64,000 nucleotides of DNA from assembly GCF_001049895.1 (NCBI RefSeq), contig NZ_CVPE01000005.1, forward strand, positions 492,161-556,160, written 5' to 3'. The position numbers and the translations under genes are program-made. This DNA comes from Rubeoparvulum massiliense (GTDB lineage Bacteria > Bacillota > Bacilli > Rubeoparvulales > Rubeoparvulaceae). Below the pieces are notes generated by a model. It saw nothing but the letters and a program-made list of their open reading frames with translations, did not search any database and was not told the origin of the DNA. Shown here one piece after another: positions 37,196 to 46,555 of this stretch (positions are counted from its first letter, which is position 1; every line of letters starts with the position of its first letter).

Positions 37196-38641
37196 TTATG
37201 TTGCTTTTGATTCTAGTAATTGCTGGACCTGTTCTCTACGCGGATGAGGTAGAAGGATATATAACACATCGCCAGATTTCAAGCAGGTATCGCCTGTGGG
37301 AGGAATGAGTTGATCACCACGGACAATGGCTGTAATTAAGGTTTCATTGGGTAGTGTGATCTCTCGTAGTGTACAATTCTCTGCACGTGACCCTCGTACC
37401 ACTTCCATCTCGACCAACTCTACATTCGACTTACCACCTGCGATCAGTTCCAGTCGATATGTTGGCTGCTTTCGCTCCCCTTCTGTGATCCCTAATTTTT
37501 CAGCTAGCCACTGAAGACTAGTACCCTGTACTAATGCAGAGGTTAAGACAATAAAAAAGACCACATTGAAGATTTGGCGGCTTGACTCGATCCCCGCTAA
37601 GAGTGGATAGGTGGCCAAAATAATAGGAACAGCACCTTTTAAACCTGCCCATGCTAAAAAAGTCTTCTCTCTCCAATCAAAAAATTTACCCCAGGTGCAG
37701 ATTAATACACTTAGTGGCCTTGCAACGAGCATCAATACTAATGAAAGCAGGATGGCTTGCCAAGAGACTTGGAGTAATTCCGCAGGGAAAACAAGTAGAC
37801 CTAGAAGAATAAACATCAACATCTGCATCATGCTTGCAAATCCCTCTTGAAAGCGAAAGATCACGGATTTATAGCGAATATCAGCATTTCCCACAATAAT
37901 CGCCATTAAATAAACAGCCAATAAGCCGCTACCATCAATTAATGCAGTTACACTATAGGTTAGAATAGCAAGAGATAGTGCTAGAATCGGATAAATTTCT
38001 GAGGAAGGAAGACGAAGATGTTGAATTAACCAAATGGTTATTTTACCAAATAGCCAACCAAATAGTAGGCCAAATAATACTTGCTTCATGAAAAATCCTA
38101 GCATCACAAACCATGATGATTCTGGTACAGTTAGCAATTGAATAATTGCTAATGTTAATAGAACCGCCATGGGATCATTAGAGCCTGATTCCATCTCTAG
38201 TGTGTTTGTAATTTTTCTCCGAATATTGGTGTTCCCAAAGGCGGCGAAGACTGCCGCAGCATCTGTTGAACCGACAATGGCACCCACTAGCATTCCCTCT
38301 AGCCAAGATAGGCCAAGGATATAATGAGCAGCCATCCCGGTAATAAGTGATGTAATCAATACCCCAAAGCTAGAAAGCAAGGTAGCTGGAAGCCAAATCG
38401 TCCGAATCTGTTCTTTCCTTGTTCTTAAGCCTCCATCAAACAGGATAATTATTAGTGCTACAATGGCACAAAGCTGGGTTAACTGTGCATTATCAAAATA
38501 GACAAAATGATTGAGGAGCATGCCGATCAAGATGAATGGGAGTAGAGAAGGAATCCCTAGATGAAAAGATAGTTTCGTGGAAATCGTACTTGTGAGTAAT
38601 AGCAATGCGAACAATAGTATGACGGTATCTGTCCAAGACAT
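37196..38641 (-). CDS. CPA1-type cation/proton antiporter with RCK-C (TrkA-C) domain
   Basis: A 481-residue membrane antiporter of about 12 TM segments (residues 1-395) with the family motif VGSTDAAAVFAA and paired acidic residues. A C-terminal TrkA-C domain begins ELVEMEVVRGSRAENCTLREI. This NhaP2/CvrA-like layout usually exchanges K+ or Na+ for protons; TrkA-C domains are often c-di-AMP or nucleotide sensors. AGGAAAGGA precedes the ATG. The ion cannot be assigned. Confidence 0.85.
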   Translation of the reverse strand: MSWTDTVILLFALLLLTSTISTKLSFHLGIPSLLPFILIGMLLNHFVYFDNAQLTQLCAIVALIIILFDGGLRTRKEQIRTIWLPATLLSSFGVLITSLITGMAAHYILGLSWLEGMLVGAIVGSTDAAAVFAAFGNTNIRRKITNTLEMESGSNDPMAVLLTLAIIQLLTVPESSWFVMLGFFMKQVLFGLLFGWLFGKITIWLIQHLRLPSSEIYPILALSLAILTYSVTALIDGSGLLAVYLMAIIVGNADIRYKSVIFRFQEGFASMMQMLMFILLGLLVFPAELLQVSWQAILLSLVLMLVARPLSVLICTWGKFFDWREKTFLAWAGLKGAVPIILATYPLLAGIESSRQIFNVVFFIVLTSALVQGTSLQWLAEKLGITEGERKQPTYRLELIAGGKSNVELVEMEVVRGSRAENCTLREITLPNETLITAIVRGDQLIPPTGDTCLKSGDVLYILLPHPRREQVQQLLESKAT

Positions 38642-38675
38642 GGCATCATTCCTTTCTCTTCCTAATGATTATTCT

Positions 38676-38882
38676 CTATTGGTCGTTAGGTGATGCAGAA
38701 ATGATGACACGCTTCATCTTTTTCTCAAATTCACGACGGGGAAGCATCACACGGTGGTCACAGCCTGTACATTTTAATCGTATATCCATACCCATCCGAA
38801 TCACCTCCCAAGCATTGGTGCCGCATGGGTGTGGTTTTTTCATCTCAACAATATCATGCAATTGGAACTCTTTGCGCTCCAC
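38676..38882 (-). CDS. yyzM: DUF951 protein YyzM
   Basis: A 68-residue protein of the DUF951 family: HDIVEMKKPHPCG, WEVIRMGMDIRLKC and CDHRVMLPR. The conserved cysteines look like a small zinc site. The function is unknown. It is usually close to ychF near oriC in Bacilli. GTG 38882 follows AAGGGGGGG. Confidence 0.88.
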   Translation of the reverse strand: MERKEFQLHDIVEMKKPHPCGTNAWEVIRMGMDIRLKCTGCDHRVMLPRREFEKKMKRVIISASPNDQ

Positions 38883-38938
38883 CTTGTTCCCCCCCTTATC
38901 AATATCATGAAATACTCATCTTTATATTTGTAATTATA

Positions 38939-39979
38939 TCATGACTTCTTCGAAAAAGCCTGTAATGCTTGTAGTAATAGGATAGCTAAGAGGAAGAGAT
39001 TTAATACTCCATAGATGGGATACGCATATTCTACCAAATGGCCAAACCCCCAGCTCGTAAAAGGAACCATGAGAAGCAGAATGAATGTACCAAGGTAGAC
39101 TGATGGCCACCCTAGCCAAGACTCAATTCGTGTAATCATCCCGTAAAGATTGCTTACTGCACTCGTATACATCGCGAACCATAATATGCTGGAAATACAT
39201 ACAAGCACAAGCCAGGTAGGATTATTTAACAGAGTGAGTAAAGGAATTTCACTTTCTACTACCAATGAGGCCTGCTGCGATAGCGCAATATTTAATAGAA
39301 GAGAAATCAATGTCAATCCCACTCCAGCAACCCCACCAGCTACATAGATTTCCCTTCTTTGTTGAATGCTATTTCCCATGGTACTAAGAACAGCAAAGAG
39401 CGGAATTAAATTAAGACCCGCATAGGTAATAGCTGAAGGCCAGTATGGTAATGAGAGAAATGAAAAGGGAATGATTTTTTCATTGATCATTAACGCCTCA
39501 AGTATGATCCAAAGCATCACAATGATTAGGATTGGAATGAGAAATAGATTCATTGATAGAATGCCATTCATTTGGAAAAATAAAATGAAGATTACAGCTA
39601 GTACCATGAACCATACACCGATCCAACTACCATATCCCCATGTAACACCAATGGCTCCGCTCCCAGCGATCATCACAATGGTTACCATGAAAAGGTAGAT
39701 AAAAATTAGCCCATCCATTAGTTTTACAAGTGCAGGTGGAAGGATCAGTTTTAGCAAGTCTCTGTAGCTTGTTGTTCGATGTAAACGACTTAGTTCAAGA
39801 ATGATCATGGTTGTTACGATTAATAAAGCATGTGCAATCAATATTCCAATCCAGCTTGACTGACCATAGATCGTGAAAAACTCCCAAATCTCCTTGCCTG
39901 AGGCGAACCCTGCACCAATTGTTGTTCCAACAATGAGCATTCCTAGCTGTATTCCCCGATTAAACCAAGCGATATTCAC
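38939..39979 (-). CDS. YkvI-like membrane protein
   Basis: A 346-residue integral membrane protein with about ten TM helices. The N-terminal GMLIVGTTIGAGFASGKEIWEFF is the hallmark of the YkvI family, which is distantly related to amino-acid/cation symporters (APC superfamily). The substrate is unknown. The GTG start 39979 is used. It is divergent from yyaC. Confidence 0.8.
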   Translation of the reverse strand: MNIAWFNRGIQLGMLIVGTTIGAGFASGKEIWEFFTIYGQSSWIGILIAHALLIVTTMIILELSRLHRTTSYRDLLKLILPPALVKLMDGLIFIYLFMVTIVMIAGSGAIGVTWGYGSWIGVWFMVLAVIFILFFQMNGILSMNLFLIPILIIVMLWIILEALMINEKIIPFSFLSLPYWPSAITYAGLNLIPLFAVLSTMGNSIQQRREIYVAGGVAGVGLTLISLLLNIALSQQASLVVESEIPLLTLLNNPTWLVLVCISSILWFAMYTSAVSNLYGMITRIESWLGWPSVYLGTFILLLMVPFTSWGFGHLVEYAYPIYGVLNLFLLAILLLQALQAFSKKS

Positions 39980-40058
39980 CCTCTTCCCACCTTTCTCATG
40001 GTATATTTCCCTTTCCTTTTGCTTATACTAAAACGAAAAGATAGGTGAGGAGGTACCC

Positions 40059-40649
40059 ATGAAGACAGAGATCCCTAAAATTGAGCCTGCCTTCTTTCGT
40101 GTATCTTATCGCGAGCCCAATTGTATCCCACTTCTACGTGACCAATTACAGCAACTACTTGTCTATCCCCCAATATATTCAGAAATACTCTTTTTATGTA
40201 TTGGCACTGACCGCTCAACGGGAGATGCACTAGGACCATTAGTAGGTACTTTTTTGCACGAAGCAAAACATCCTAATATTCTTGTCCGTGGTACTCTTGA
40301 ACACCCCGTCCATGCAAAAAACTTGCAGGATGTATTAGCTGAGATCGATTCAGCACAGACTTCACCTTATGTCTTTGCAATTGATGCCAGCTTAGGCCGA
40401 TGGCAAAGCGTTGGTGATATCTGCTTGCATAAAGGCCCCCTACAACCAGGGGCTGGCGTTCAGAAAAAGCTGCCTCAGGTAGGTCATGCTCATTTGACTG
40501 GAATTGTTAATGTCGGAGGATTTCTTGAATATTTTGTTTTACAAAACACTCGTCTCCATCTAGTCATTAGCATGGCTCATCTTATTTCCAAGGCCATCCT
40601 AGCTGCCCTGCCCTATGAACAACCCCTCGTCTCTGAATACATGAGGTAA
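40059..40649 (+). CDS. yyaC: YyaC spore protease-related protein (DUF1256)
   Basis: A 196-residue DUF1256 protein related to the GPR spore protease. Signatures are FLCIGTDRSTGDALGPLVG and FAIDASLGRWQSVGDICLHKGPLQPGAGV. It is found in spore formers, supporting a sporulating host. GAGGAGG lies seven bases before the ATG. It is the single plus-strand gene in this part of the window. Confidence 0.92.
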   Translation: MKTEIPKIEPAFFRVSYREPNCIPLLRDQLQQLLVYPPIYSEILFLCIGTDRSTGDALGPLVGTFLHEAKHPNILVRGTLEHPVHAKNLQDVLAEIDSAQTSPYVFAIDASLGRWQSVGDICLHKGPLQPGAGVQKKLPQVGHAHLTGIVNVGGFLEYFVLQNTRLHLVISMAHLISKAILAALPYEQPLVSEYMR

Positions 40650-40700
40650 AATAGACTAGGTATAACTGGAGCAGGTTTCTCTATTTATGGAAGAGTCGAG

Positions 40701-40728
40701 ACCACTCGTGGCTTTAGCCATGAGTGGT
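40701..40728 (+). terminator. Hairpin after yyaC
   Basis: A 13-base stem, ACCACTCGTGGCT with AGCCATGAGTGGT (one mismatch), has a two-base loop and a weak T-rich tail. It probably ends the yyaC transcript. Confidence 0.45.
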
Positions 40729-40752
40729 TCAATTCGAAGCTTGGCGACATAG

Positions 40753-40788
40753 AAAAAGATGGAAGAGGGACGAACCCCATTCCATCTC
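40753..40788 (-). terminator. Terminator after the bactofilin gene
   Basis: AGATGGAA pairs with TTCCATCT around a nested GGGG/TCCC stem on the minus strand, followed by five T. Confidence 0.75.
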
Positions 40789-40801
40789 TAACCTAACCTA
40801 C

Positions 40802-41200
40802 TTAATTGTTACCCTGCAGTATTTTCTCCTGGCTCTTTTCATCTTGTTTATTCTCTTTACCTTCCTTTAACATGTGACAATAGCCATGGAGTTGGCCACC
40901 TTGTTCAATCACAATGGTACCCACACTTACATTCCCTATCACACTACCTTTATGTAAAAGATGCAAATGCCCTGTTGTAACCACATCACCTTCTACATTT
41001 CCAGCTACAGAAACAGTAGCGCCATGAACCGAGCCTGTTACTCTCCCCTTCTCTCCAATGACGATTTCTCCTTTAGATTCAATGTCACCCTCTAAATACC
41101 CATCTATTCGAATTGAGCCTGTACCACGAATACTCCCTTTAATCTGCATATCTGCACCGATGACTGTATTAATTCGTCCTGTGTTTTTCTTACTAAACAT
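40802..41200 (-). CDS. Bactofilin
   Basis: A 132-residue polymer-forming cytoskeletal protein. The beta-helix core shows the typical repeats: NTVIGADMQIKGSIRGTGSIRIDGYLEGDI...GEIVIGEKGRVTGSVHGATV in steps. A short polar, Lys/Glu-rich tail follows. Bactofilins position wall enzymes; this one is next to and co-directional with an M23 peptidase gene 15 bases upstream. GGGAGGG precedes the ATG. Confidence 0.92.
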   Translation of the reverse strand: MFSKKNTGRINTVIGADMQIKGSIRGTGSIRIDGYLEGDIESKGEIVIGEKGRVTGSVHGATVSVAGNVEGDVVTTGHLHLLHKGSVIGNVSVGTIVIEQGGQLHGYCHMLKEGKENKQDEKSQEKILQGNN

Positions 41201-41215
41201 GGACCTACCCTCCCA

Positions 41216-42133
41216 TCATGGCAAGTAATCTATGGGATCCACCGGGACACCATTTCTATAGACCATATAATGTAGGTGATTTCCTGTACTCCATCCTGTC
41301 GAACCCATATAGCCGATGACTTCACCCTTTTTTACTTTTTCTCCCGATGAAACTGCGTAGCTGCTCAAATGAGAATAGCTTGTTTTTAACCCATATCCAT
41401 GCTTGATCATAATTTGTTTGCCATAACCTGATTGATATTGAGCATAAACTACTGCTCCGTCTGCAGCAGCGATAATGGGGGTGTTTCTTCTGTTTGCAAT
41501 ATCCAAACCATCATGAAACTCTCTCCGACCGGAGAATGGACTCTTACGATAGCCAAATTTTGATGTAACCTTTCCTTCTGCCGGCCATATGGATGGCGTA
41601 TGAGATATTCGTTGATTATCCTCTGCGAGTTGATCTAGTAGAAGGGACATATTCTCTTGCTGTACTGGAAGTGTTTGATTTAACTGAGCAATATCTGTCT
41701 TCGTATCATTGATTACGAATGATGCGACGGTTACCATATTTTTATCTCGATTTTTTAGTAGATCCCTTGACGTAAGTAAATCCTTATCAATCGGATTAAC
41801 AGCAACTACTTTCTCTGCATCCCAACCTCTTTCTTCACGAATTTGTAGTTCAATTTGCTCCAACGCTAGTGCATACGACTCGATTTGTGCTAACTGTGAC
41901 GAAACTGCTGTCAATTCTCGGCGAAGAAGATCTGCTTCTTCTTTATATTGCACTAGGAGTTGATTCTCTTTCTTCATCCGATTGTGGTCGTGATATTCCA
42001 TTACAAACATGAAAAGCAGGGCTACGCAAAGAGTCATAAAAACACCGATGGCAAAGACAGGAATACGAAGTGTGACAGTTTCTTTATCTGAGTGGGGAAC
42101 GATCATAATGGTATAAAACTTTCTCCCTTTCAC
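41216..42133 (-). CDS. M23 peptidase, bactofilin partner
   Basis: A 305-residue membrane-anchored LytM/M23 peptidase. A TM helix at about 21-41 is followed by a coiled coil at about 45-105 and an M23 domain with FHDGLDIANR and HLHYMVYRNG zinc ligands. GTG 42133 follows GAGGTG; an upstream ATG 42175 is possible. The bactofilin gene follows directly, a pairing seen widely and thought to place the hydrolase. Confidence 0.88.
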   Translation of the reverse strand: MKGRKFYTIMIVPHSDKETVTLRIPVFAIGVFMTLCVALLFMFVMEYHDHNRMKKENQLLVQYKEEADLLRRELTAVSSQLAQIESYALALEQIELQIREERGWDAEKVVAVNPIDKDLLTSRDLLKNRDKNMVTVASFVINDTKTDIAQLNQTLPVQQENMSLLLDQLAEDNQRISHTPSIWPAEGKVTSKFGYRKSPFSGRREFHDGLDIANRRNTPIIAAADGAVVYAQYQSGYGKQIMIKHGYGLKTSYSHLSSYAVSSGEKVKKGEVIGYMGSTGWSTGNHLHYMVYRNGVPVDPIDYLP

Positions 42134-42217
42134 ACTCAACACCTCACTACCTAAATATTCGCTACTGGCTAACAATGGTGCACCATGCTTTACAATCCTT
42201 TCGTTATTTCTACTAAC

Positions 42218-42937
42218 CTACTTACTAAAAATAGGAAACATCTCTAGGATAACTTGGAAGAGAGCAATAAACAATAAGGCTGGTAGCATATTGGAAACTC
42301 GTACTTTTGATACACCTAACATATTGCTACCAAGGGCAATAATCATAATTCCACCGACATTGGTAATACCTGTGATGATCCCTGCTTCTAGGTTGGTCGG
42401 GAGCCAGGTTCCAAATATAAACGCAAGAATGGCAATGCTCCCTTGATATATCAAAACAGGAAAGGCCGATAATAACACACCGATACCCAATGTAGAAGAT
42501 AATAAAATTGAGGTAATGCCATCAAGAATGGACTTTGTATATAGCAGGTGATGATCTTGGCTTAGTCCTCCTTGCATCGCACCTAAGATAGCCATTGAAC
42601 CTACACAATAAAGAAGTGTAGCAGTGATAAAACCCTGTGTGATTTCACTTTGACCGAAATGAGTATTCCAATGCTTCTCCACTCTATTTCCCCAACCATT
42701 TAAACCATCTTCCAATCTCCAGTACTCTCCTAATAAGGTGCCAATGACGATTGAGATGATAACCAAAAGGATATTGTTACTATCCAATGCCATTTGGAGG
42801 CCAATGACGATAACACAAATTGCAATTCCCTGCATGATGGATTCTTTCATCCGATTAGGAATTCCTTGAAAGCGTATGCCTATTAAACTTCCAATGATTA
42901 TTGCAAATGTATTGACTAGGGTTCCTGTTAGAATCAT
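42218..42937 (-). CDS. DUF554 membrane protein (YdfK-like)
   Basis: A 239-residue protein with about seven TM helices and the DUF554 start TGTLVNTFAIIIGSLIG. Conserved GAMQGGL and TNVGGIMI segments are present. The function is unknown. GAGGAGG precedes the ATG. Confidence 0.85.
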   Translation of the reverse strand: MILTGTLVNTFAIIIGSLIGIRFQGIPNRMKESIMQGIAICVIVIGLQMALDSNNILLVIISIVIGTLLGEYWRLEDGLNGWGNRVEKHWNTHFGQSEITQGFITATLLYCVGSMAILGAMQGGLSQDHHLLYTKSILDGITSILLSSTLGIGVLLSAFPVLIYQGSIAILAFIFGTWLPTNLEAGIITGITNVGGIMIIALGSNMLGVSKVRVSNMLPALLFIALFQVILEMFPIFSK

Positions 42938-42956
42938 AACATCCTCCTCATGCTAT

Positions 42957-42972
42957 TGTTCCACGTGGAACA
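42957..42972. other. parS site 1
   Basis: The perfect 16-base palindrome TGTTCCACGTGGAACA matches the ParB-binding parS consensus and lies 20 bases before the DUF554 start. Confidence 0.9.
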
Positions 42973-43163
42973 TTCACTGAGCTTGATTTATGTGGACAAA
43001 GTAAGTTGGAGATTGTCCAAAAATGATGAACTGGACTTGGCTTAGGTAGAGTAATTCACTGAATCAGAACCATAGTCACTATTATGAGAGTAAGTAGCCC
43101 CCATCCCATATCTGAAAAGGGGCACTCATCTCGAAACAGAGAACTAGTTATTAATAGATTCCA

Positions 43164-43450
43164 TTATAGCAAATTTGTTTTAGATAAAGGTAGTAAAACG
43201 TCAAAATATTCTTGATTTCCAGCAAATGTGTATCCATGTGTTTGTAAATATTCTCTTTTAGCCAATCCTCATATCTCCTGGATTTGCAGATATTCAACTG
43301 TAGCTAAAGATTCCTTGAATGGTCTTAAAATTTTACCATCACTTCCCCTTTCAATTTGGACAAATCAATTAGTCTTCTTTAAAGATTTTATCTCAGCGAC
43401 ATTTTACTCCTCTTCTATAGTTAAAAGTAAAATTCCACAAAATGTGTAAA
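43164..43450 (-). pseudogene. Possible decayed gene remnant
   Basis: On the minus strand one frame keeps protein-like sequence for about 95 codons (VAEIKSLKK, FVQIERGSDGKILRPFKES, EYLQTHGYTFAGNQEYF) with three in-frame stops and no frameshift. I do not recognise a family. The remaining 42973-43163 and 43451-43510 stretches show nothing clear. Confidence 0.3.
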
Positions 43451-43510
43451 TAGGGGCGTCTAAGGTTCCAGTGGAGTATCGAATCCATCTAGAGCTTAGT
43501 CTGCTTAACA

Positions 43511-43545
43511 CAAAAAAATAAGGTGGCTTAGTCCACCTTATTTTA
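43511..43545 (-). terminator. Terminator after parB
   Basis: AATAAGGTGG pairs with CCACCTTATT around GACTAAG on the minus strand, followed by seven T. Confidence 0.85.
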
Positions 43546-43571
43546 CAAGAGTTTATAAGTTTGGTACCTTC

Positions 43572-44432
43572 TTAGTCTTTTTGGAGTAATTGAAGTATAC
43601 GCGACAGATCCTCTTGTGAGTAATACTGGATTTCTATCTTGCCATGCTTCTTTCCTTGTCGTATTAACACGGAAGTTCCAAAATAGTTTCGAAGCTGTTC
43701 TTCAAGATCCTTTACAAATACATCCTTGCTTTCCTTTTTAGCCTTTTTATTTTTTGTTCCACGTGGAACATCGGCAATGAACTGTTGAACAATTTCCTCA
43801 CATATACGAACCGTCCAGCCCTCTTCAATGCAACGATCGGCCATTTTCACCAATACCTGTTCATCCTTAATCCCTGCGAGCGCCTTTGCATGTCCCATAG
43901 TAAGTTTGTTAGCTGCCAACGCTTCTTGAATAACAAGGGGTAATTGAAGTAAGCGTAAATAATTGGCTACATGTGACCGACTCACTCCAACTCGTTGAGC
44001 AACCTCGTCTTGTTTTAAAGCGAATTGTTTCATGTATTGCTGATAAGCTTCAGCAATTTCAATTGCATTGAGATCCTCACGCTGCAAATTTTCGATCAAA
44101 GCGATCTCTACCATCTTTCGATCGTCTAGATCTTTAACAATTGCCGGCACTGTCGAGAGACCGGCTTGCCGTGAAGCACGCCACCGCCGTTCACCTGCTA
44201 CAATTTCATATCCTTTAATGCTCTTACGGACGATTAATGGCTGGATTACACCATGCTCCTTAATGGAAGTTGCTAACTGTTCGATAGCATCCTGTGTAAA
44301 GTGCTTCCGTGGTTGATAGGGATTGGGCCGTAATTCATCTATTTTTACATCTATCACATGTTCATCCTCTATTGAGGGAAGCAATGCGTCAAGGCCTCGT
44401 CCTAGACCAGTGAGACGTTTACTCATTGGCAA
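43572..44432 (-). CDS. parB: Chromosome partition protein ParB (Spo0J)
   Basis: A 286-residue CTP-dependent DNA clamp that loads at parS and spreads. The N-terminal CTP-binding region has [11 protein letters not shown] and [15 protein letters not shown] helix-turn-helix ([22 protein letters not shown]) follows, and the C-terminus is the dimer domain. The gene contains a parS site in its own coding sequence, as in Bacillus subtilis spo0J. It overlaps the parA end by 14 bases. Confidence 0.97.
   Translation of the reverse strand: MPMSKRLTGLGRGLDALLPSIEDEHVIDVKIDELRPNPYQPRKHFTQDAIEQLATSIKEHGVIQPLIVRKSIKGYEIVAGERRWRASRQAGLSTVPAIVKDLDDRKMVEIALIENLQREDLNAIEIAEAYQQYMKQFALKQDEVAQRVGVSRSHVANYLRLLQLPLVIQEALAANKLTMGHAKALAGIKDEQVLVKMADRCIEEGWTVRICEEIVQQFIADVPRGTKNKKAKKESKDVFVKDLEEQLRNYFGTSVLIRQGKKHGKIEIQYYSQEDLSRILQLLQKD
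43755..43770. other. parS site 2, inside parB
   Basis: An exact second copy of the 16-base palindrome TGTTCCACGTGGAACA lies within the parB coding region. Confidence 0.93.
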
Positions 44433-45180
44433 TCACTTCCTTTGCTAATTCTAAATAGACTTCTGCGCCACGTGATTTTGGATCGTAGGTAATAATCGAT
44501 TCCCCCCTGCTTGGAGCTTCGCTTAAACGTACATTGCGAGGGATAATCGTTTCATAGACCTTGTCTTGAAAATACTTCTTCACTTCCTGAATCACTTGAA
44601 TTCCTAAATTGGTGCGTGCATCAAACATCGTGAGTAAAACACCCTCGATGAATAGATCACGATTAAGATGTTTCTGCACCAAACGAACTGTATTTAGCAA
44701 TTGACTTAACCCTTCTAAAGCATAATATTCGCATTGGATGGGGATTAAGACCGAATCTGAGGCCGTTAATGCATTGATTGTTAATAAACCTAAAGAAGGT
44801 GGACAATCGATAATAATATAATCGTAATTAGGTCTTAACTTTTCAAGAGCTCGTTTTAAGCGAACTTCTCTTGAAATGGTTGAGACCAATTCAATCTCTG
44901 CACCAGCAAGCTGAATAGTGGCAGGTATTATTGATAAATTTTCTACATTAGTTGGGAAAATCGCCTCAAGTGGATTGATTTCATCAATTAAAATATTATA
45001 GATGCATGCTGGAATATCTGCTTTTTCAATTCCTAGTCCACTGGTGGAATTACCCTGCGGATCGCTATCGATCAATAAGGTCCTCTTGCCAAAAAAGGCC
45101 AAACTGGCACTCAAATTAACGGCAGTTGTAGTTTTGCCTACCCCACCCTTCTGGTTGGCAATGGCTATCACTTTCCCCAT
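44419..45180 (-). CDS. parA: ParA-family ATPase (Soj)
   Basis: A 253-residue Walker-type ATPase. The deviant Walker A is [16 protein letters not shown], and [11 protein letters not shown] is the Walker B region. It drives origin segregation with ParB and modulates DnaA. ATG 45180 gives the usual N-terminus ([10 protein letters not shown]); TTG 45192 abuts the ribosome site and is less likely. Confidence 0.97.
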   Translation of the reverse strand: MGKVIAIANQKGGVGKTTTAVNLSASLAFFGKRTLLIDSDPQGNSTSGLGIEKADIPACIYNILIDEINPLEAIFPTNVENLSIIPATIQLAGAEIELVSTISREVRLKRALEKLRPNYDYIIIDCPPSLGLLTINALTASDSVLIPIQCEYYALEGLSQLLNTVRLVQKHLNRDLFIEGVLLTMFDARTNLGIQVIQEVKKYFQDKVYETIIPRNVRLSEAPSRGESIITYDPKSRGAEVYLELAKEVIANE

Positions 45181-45232
45181 CTTATTTGACAACTCCTTTA
45201 GTCAAGCTGCTGCTTTTTTATCTCTACGGCGT

Positions 45233-45269
45233 TACTAATACCTTCACCTCTATCAGTGAAGGATAAGTA
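45233..45269 (-). other. Long hairpin upstream of parA
   Basis: CCTTCAC (45241-45247) and GTGAAGG (45256-45262) with flanking TACTAATA and ATAAGTA form an imperfect 15-base stem. The stretch 45181-45514 has no gene; this hairpin and the noc terminator are its only visible features. The stem has no T-run, so it is not a terminator. Confidence 0.4.
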
Positions 45270-45514
45270 CCACCTAGCTTCGAAATAAGGACGACGAAGA
45301 TTCAGAAGGAATCAAAACCGCCCTCTGAGCCAAGTCTACTTTATCCGTTTGGCCATACCAAAAAGAATAGGCCTTCATATAGATTCTACGTCTTATTATA
45401 ACATGTATGAGTAAAACCCGTAGTTTTCTCTGAAATATACTTTACCTCAGCGAGGTTATTAAACTCCCAGCTCTAGGTAGTAGCTAAATCCCTCCAAATC
45501 CGCTTTATGGATTG

Positions 45515-45542
45515 AAAAAAACACTCGTTCAAAAACGAGTGT
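45515..45542 (-). terminator. Terminator after noc
   Basis: ACACTCGTT pairs with AACGAGTGT on the minus strand, followed by six or seven T. Confidence 0.85.
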
Positions 45543-45554
45543 AGTGATACTTCC

Positions 45555-46406
45555 TTATTTGACCTGCGCTTTAGGAATCCGTATCACAAATTGATAGTAA
45601 TCTCCCACATCAGCTTCTTCTGCTTCTAAGCTAAGGCCATTTTTACGAACCATATCAAGAGATTGACGGACCGTATTGATAGCGAGTCGCATATCACGTG
45701 AATAGGAGATGCGTTTTGGGCGAGCTGGTTTTGCTTTGTCTGTTCTTTCGAGGATTTGCTCTACGCGTTGCTCAGTCTGTTTAACATTATAATGGTTATC
45801 AATAATTTCATTGCATAACTTTAATTGCAGTTCTTCCTCTTGAAGTGGTAGTAATGCCCGAGCATGACGTTCTGTAATCTTCCTCTCCAAAATAGCTTCT
45901 TGGATTGTTTCAGGAAGACGAAGGAGACGAAGTTTATTTGCAATGGTTGCTTGGCCTTTGCCTAATCGTTGAGCAAGGCTCTCCTGGGTAAGACCGTGGA
46001 TTTGCAATAGCTTTTGATAGGCTAATGCTTCTTCGATGGCCGTTAACCCTTCCCGCTGCAAATTTTCAATTAAAGCAATGGAAGCTGTTTGCGTATCATT
46101 ATATTGACGAATAATGGCTGGAATTGTGGGAAAACCAAGCTTTTTGGTTGCACGTAATCGCCGTTCCCCTGCAATTAATTCATATGAATCAGTGCCGATG
46201 GTGCGGACTACAATGGGTTGAATAATCCCATGGGTTTTGATGGTCTGACATAATTCATTCAGTTTTTCATCATCAAAAACAGTCCGTGGTTGATATGGAT
46301 TAGGCACAATACGGTCAACAGGCAATTCGTGAATGGTTTCTTGCTCAGGACGTTCGATTTGCTTCGCGTCTGAGAAGCCCAATAGCCTTGAGATATGGTC
46401 TTTCAT
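45555..46406 (-). CDS. noc: Nucleoid occlusion protein Noc
   Basis: A 283-residue ParB-like protein that blocks division over the nucleoid. The N-terminal [11 protein letters not shown] is an amphipathic membrane-binding helix as in Bacillus subtilis Noc. [28 protein letters not shown] and the helix-turn-helix [21 protein letters not shown] follow. The position before rsmG is the usual one for noc. ATG 46406 is preferred to GTG 46409. Confidence 0.93.
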   Translation of the reverse strand: MKDHISRLLGFSDAKQIERPEQETIHELPVDRIVPNPYQPRTVFDDEKLNELCQTIKTHGIIQPIVVRTIGTDSYELIAGERRLRATKKLGFPTIPAIIRQYNDTQTASIALIENLQREGLTAIEEALAYQKLLQIHGLTQESLAQRLGKGQATIANKLRLLRLPETIQEAILERKITERHARALLPLQEEELQLKLCNEIIDNHYNVKQTEQRVEQILERTDKAKPARPKRISYSRDMRLAINTVRQSLDMVRKNGLSLEAEEADVGDYYQFVIRIPKAQVK

Positions 46407-46555
46407 CACTTCACCACTTCCCTTGGAGTACTCTTACACCTATTCATGATCTTTTATGAAAAATCCTGCAAAAACATGAAAGAGAATAATAAACCACTGT
46501 CATCCATTATATAAAAATCACCAAAACTTGCAAAGGAGAGTAGTCTTATCCTTGT

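Noticed and set aside
43228..43449. A 73-codon plus-strand ORF in the gap between the DUF554 gene and parB.
   Set aside because: It has no ribosome site, and the opposite strand shows the more protein-like frame.
45261..45290. A GGTGGTAC-like string on the minus strand upstream of parA that resembles the T-box antiterminator core.
   Set aside because: There is no specifier stem, no terminator and no aminoacyl-tRNA synthetase or amino-acid gene downstream.
45578..45600. A 13-base match (ATTTGTGATACGG) between the rlmH 3' end and the noc 3' end, which could suggest a second attachment site.
   Set aside because: It lies in conserved coding sequence of noc (FVIRIP), in the opposite orientation relative to the gene pair and far from the island, so it is best explained as coincidence.
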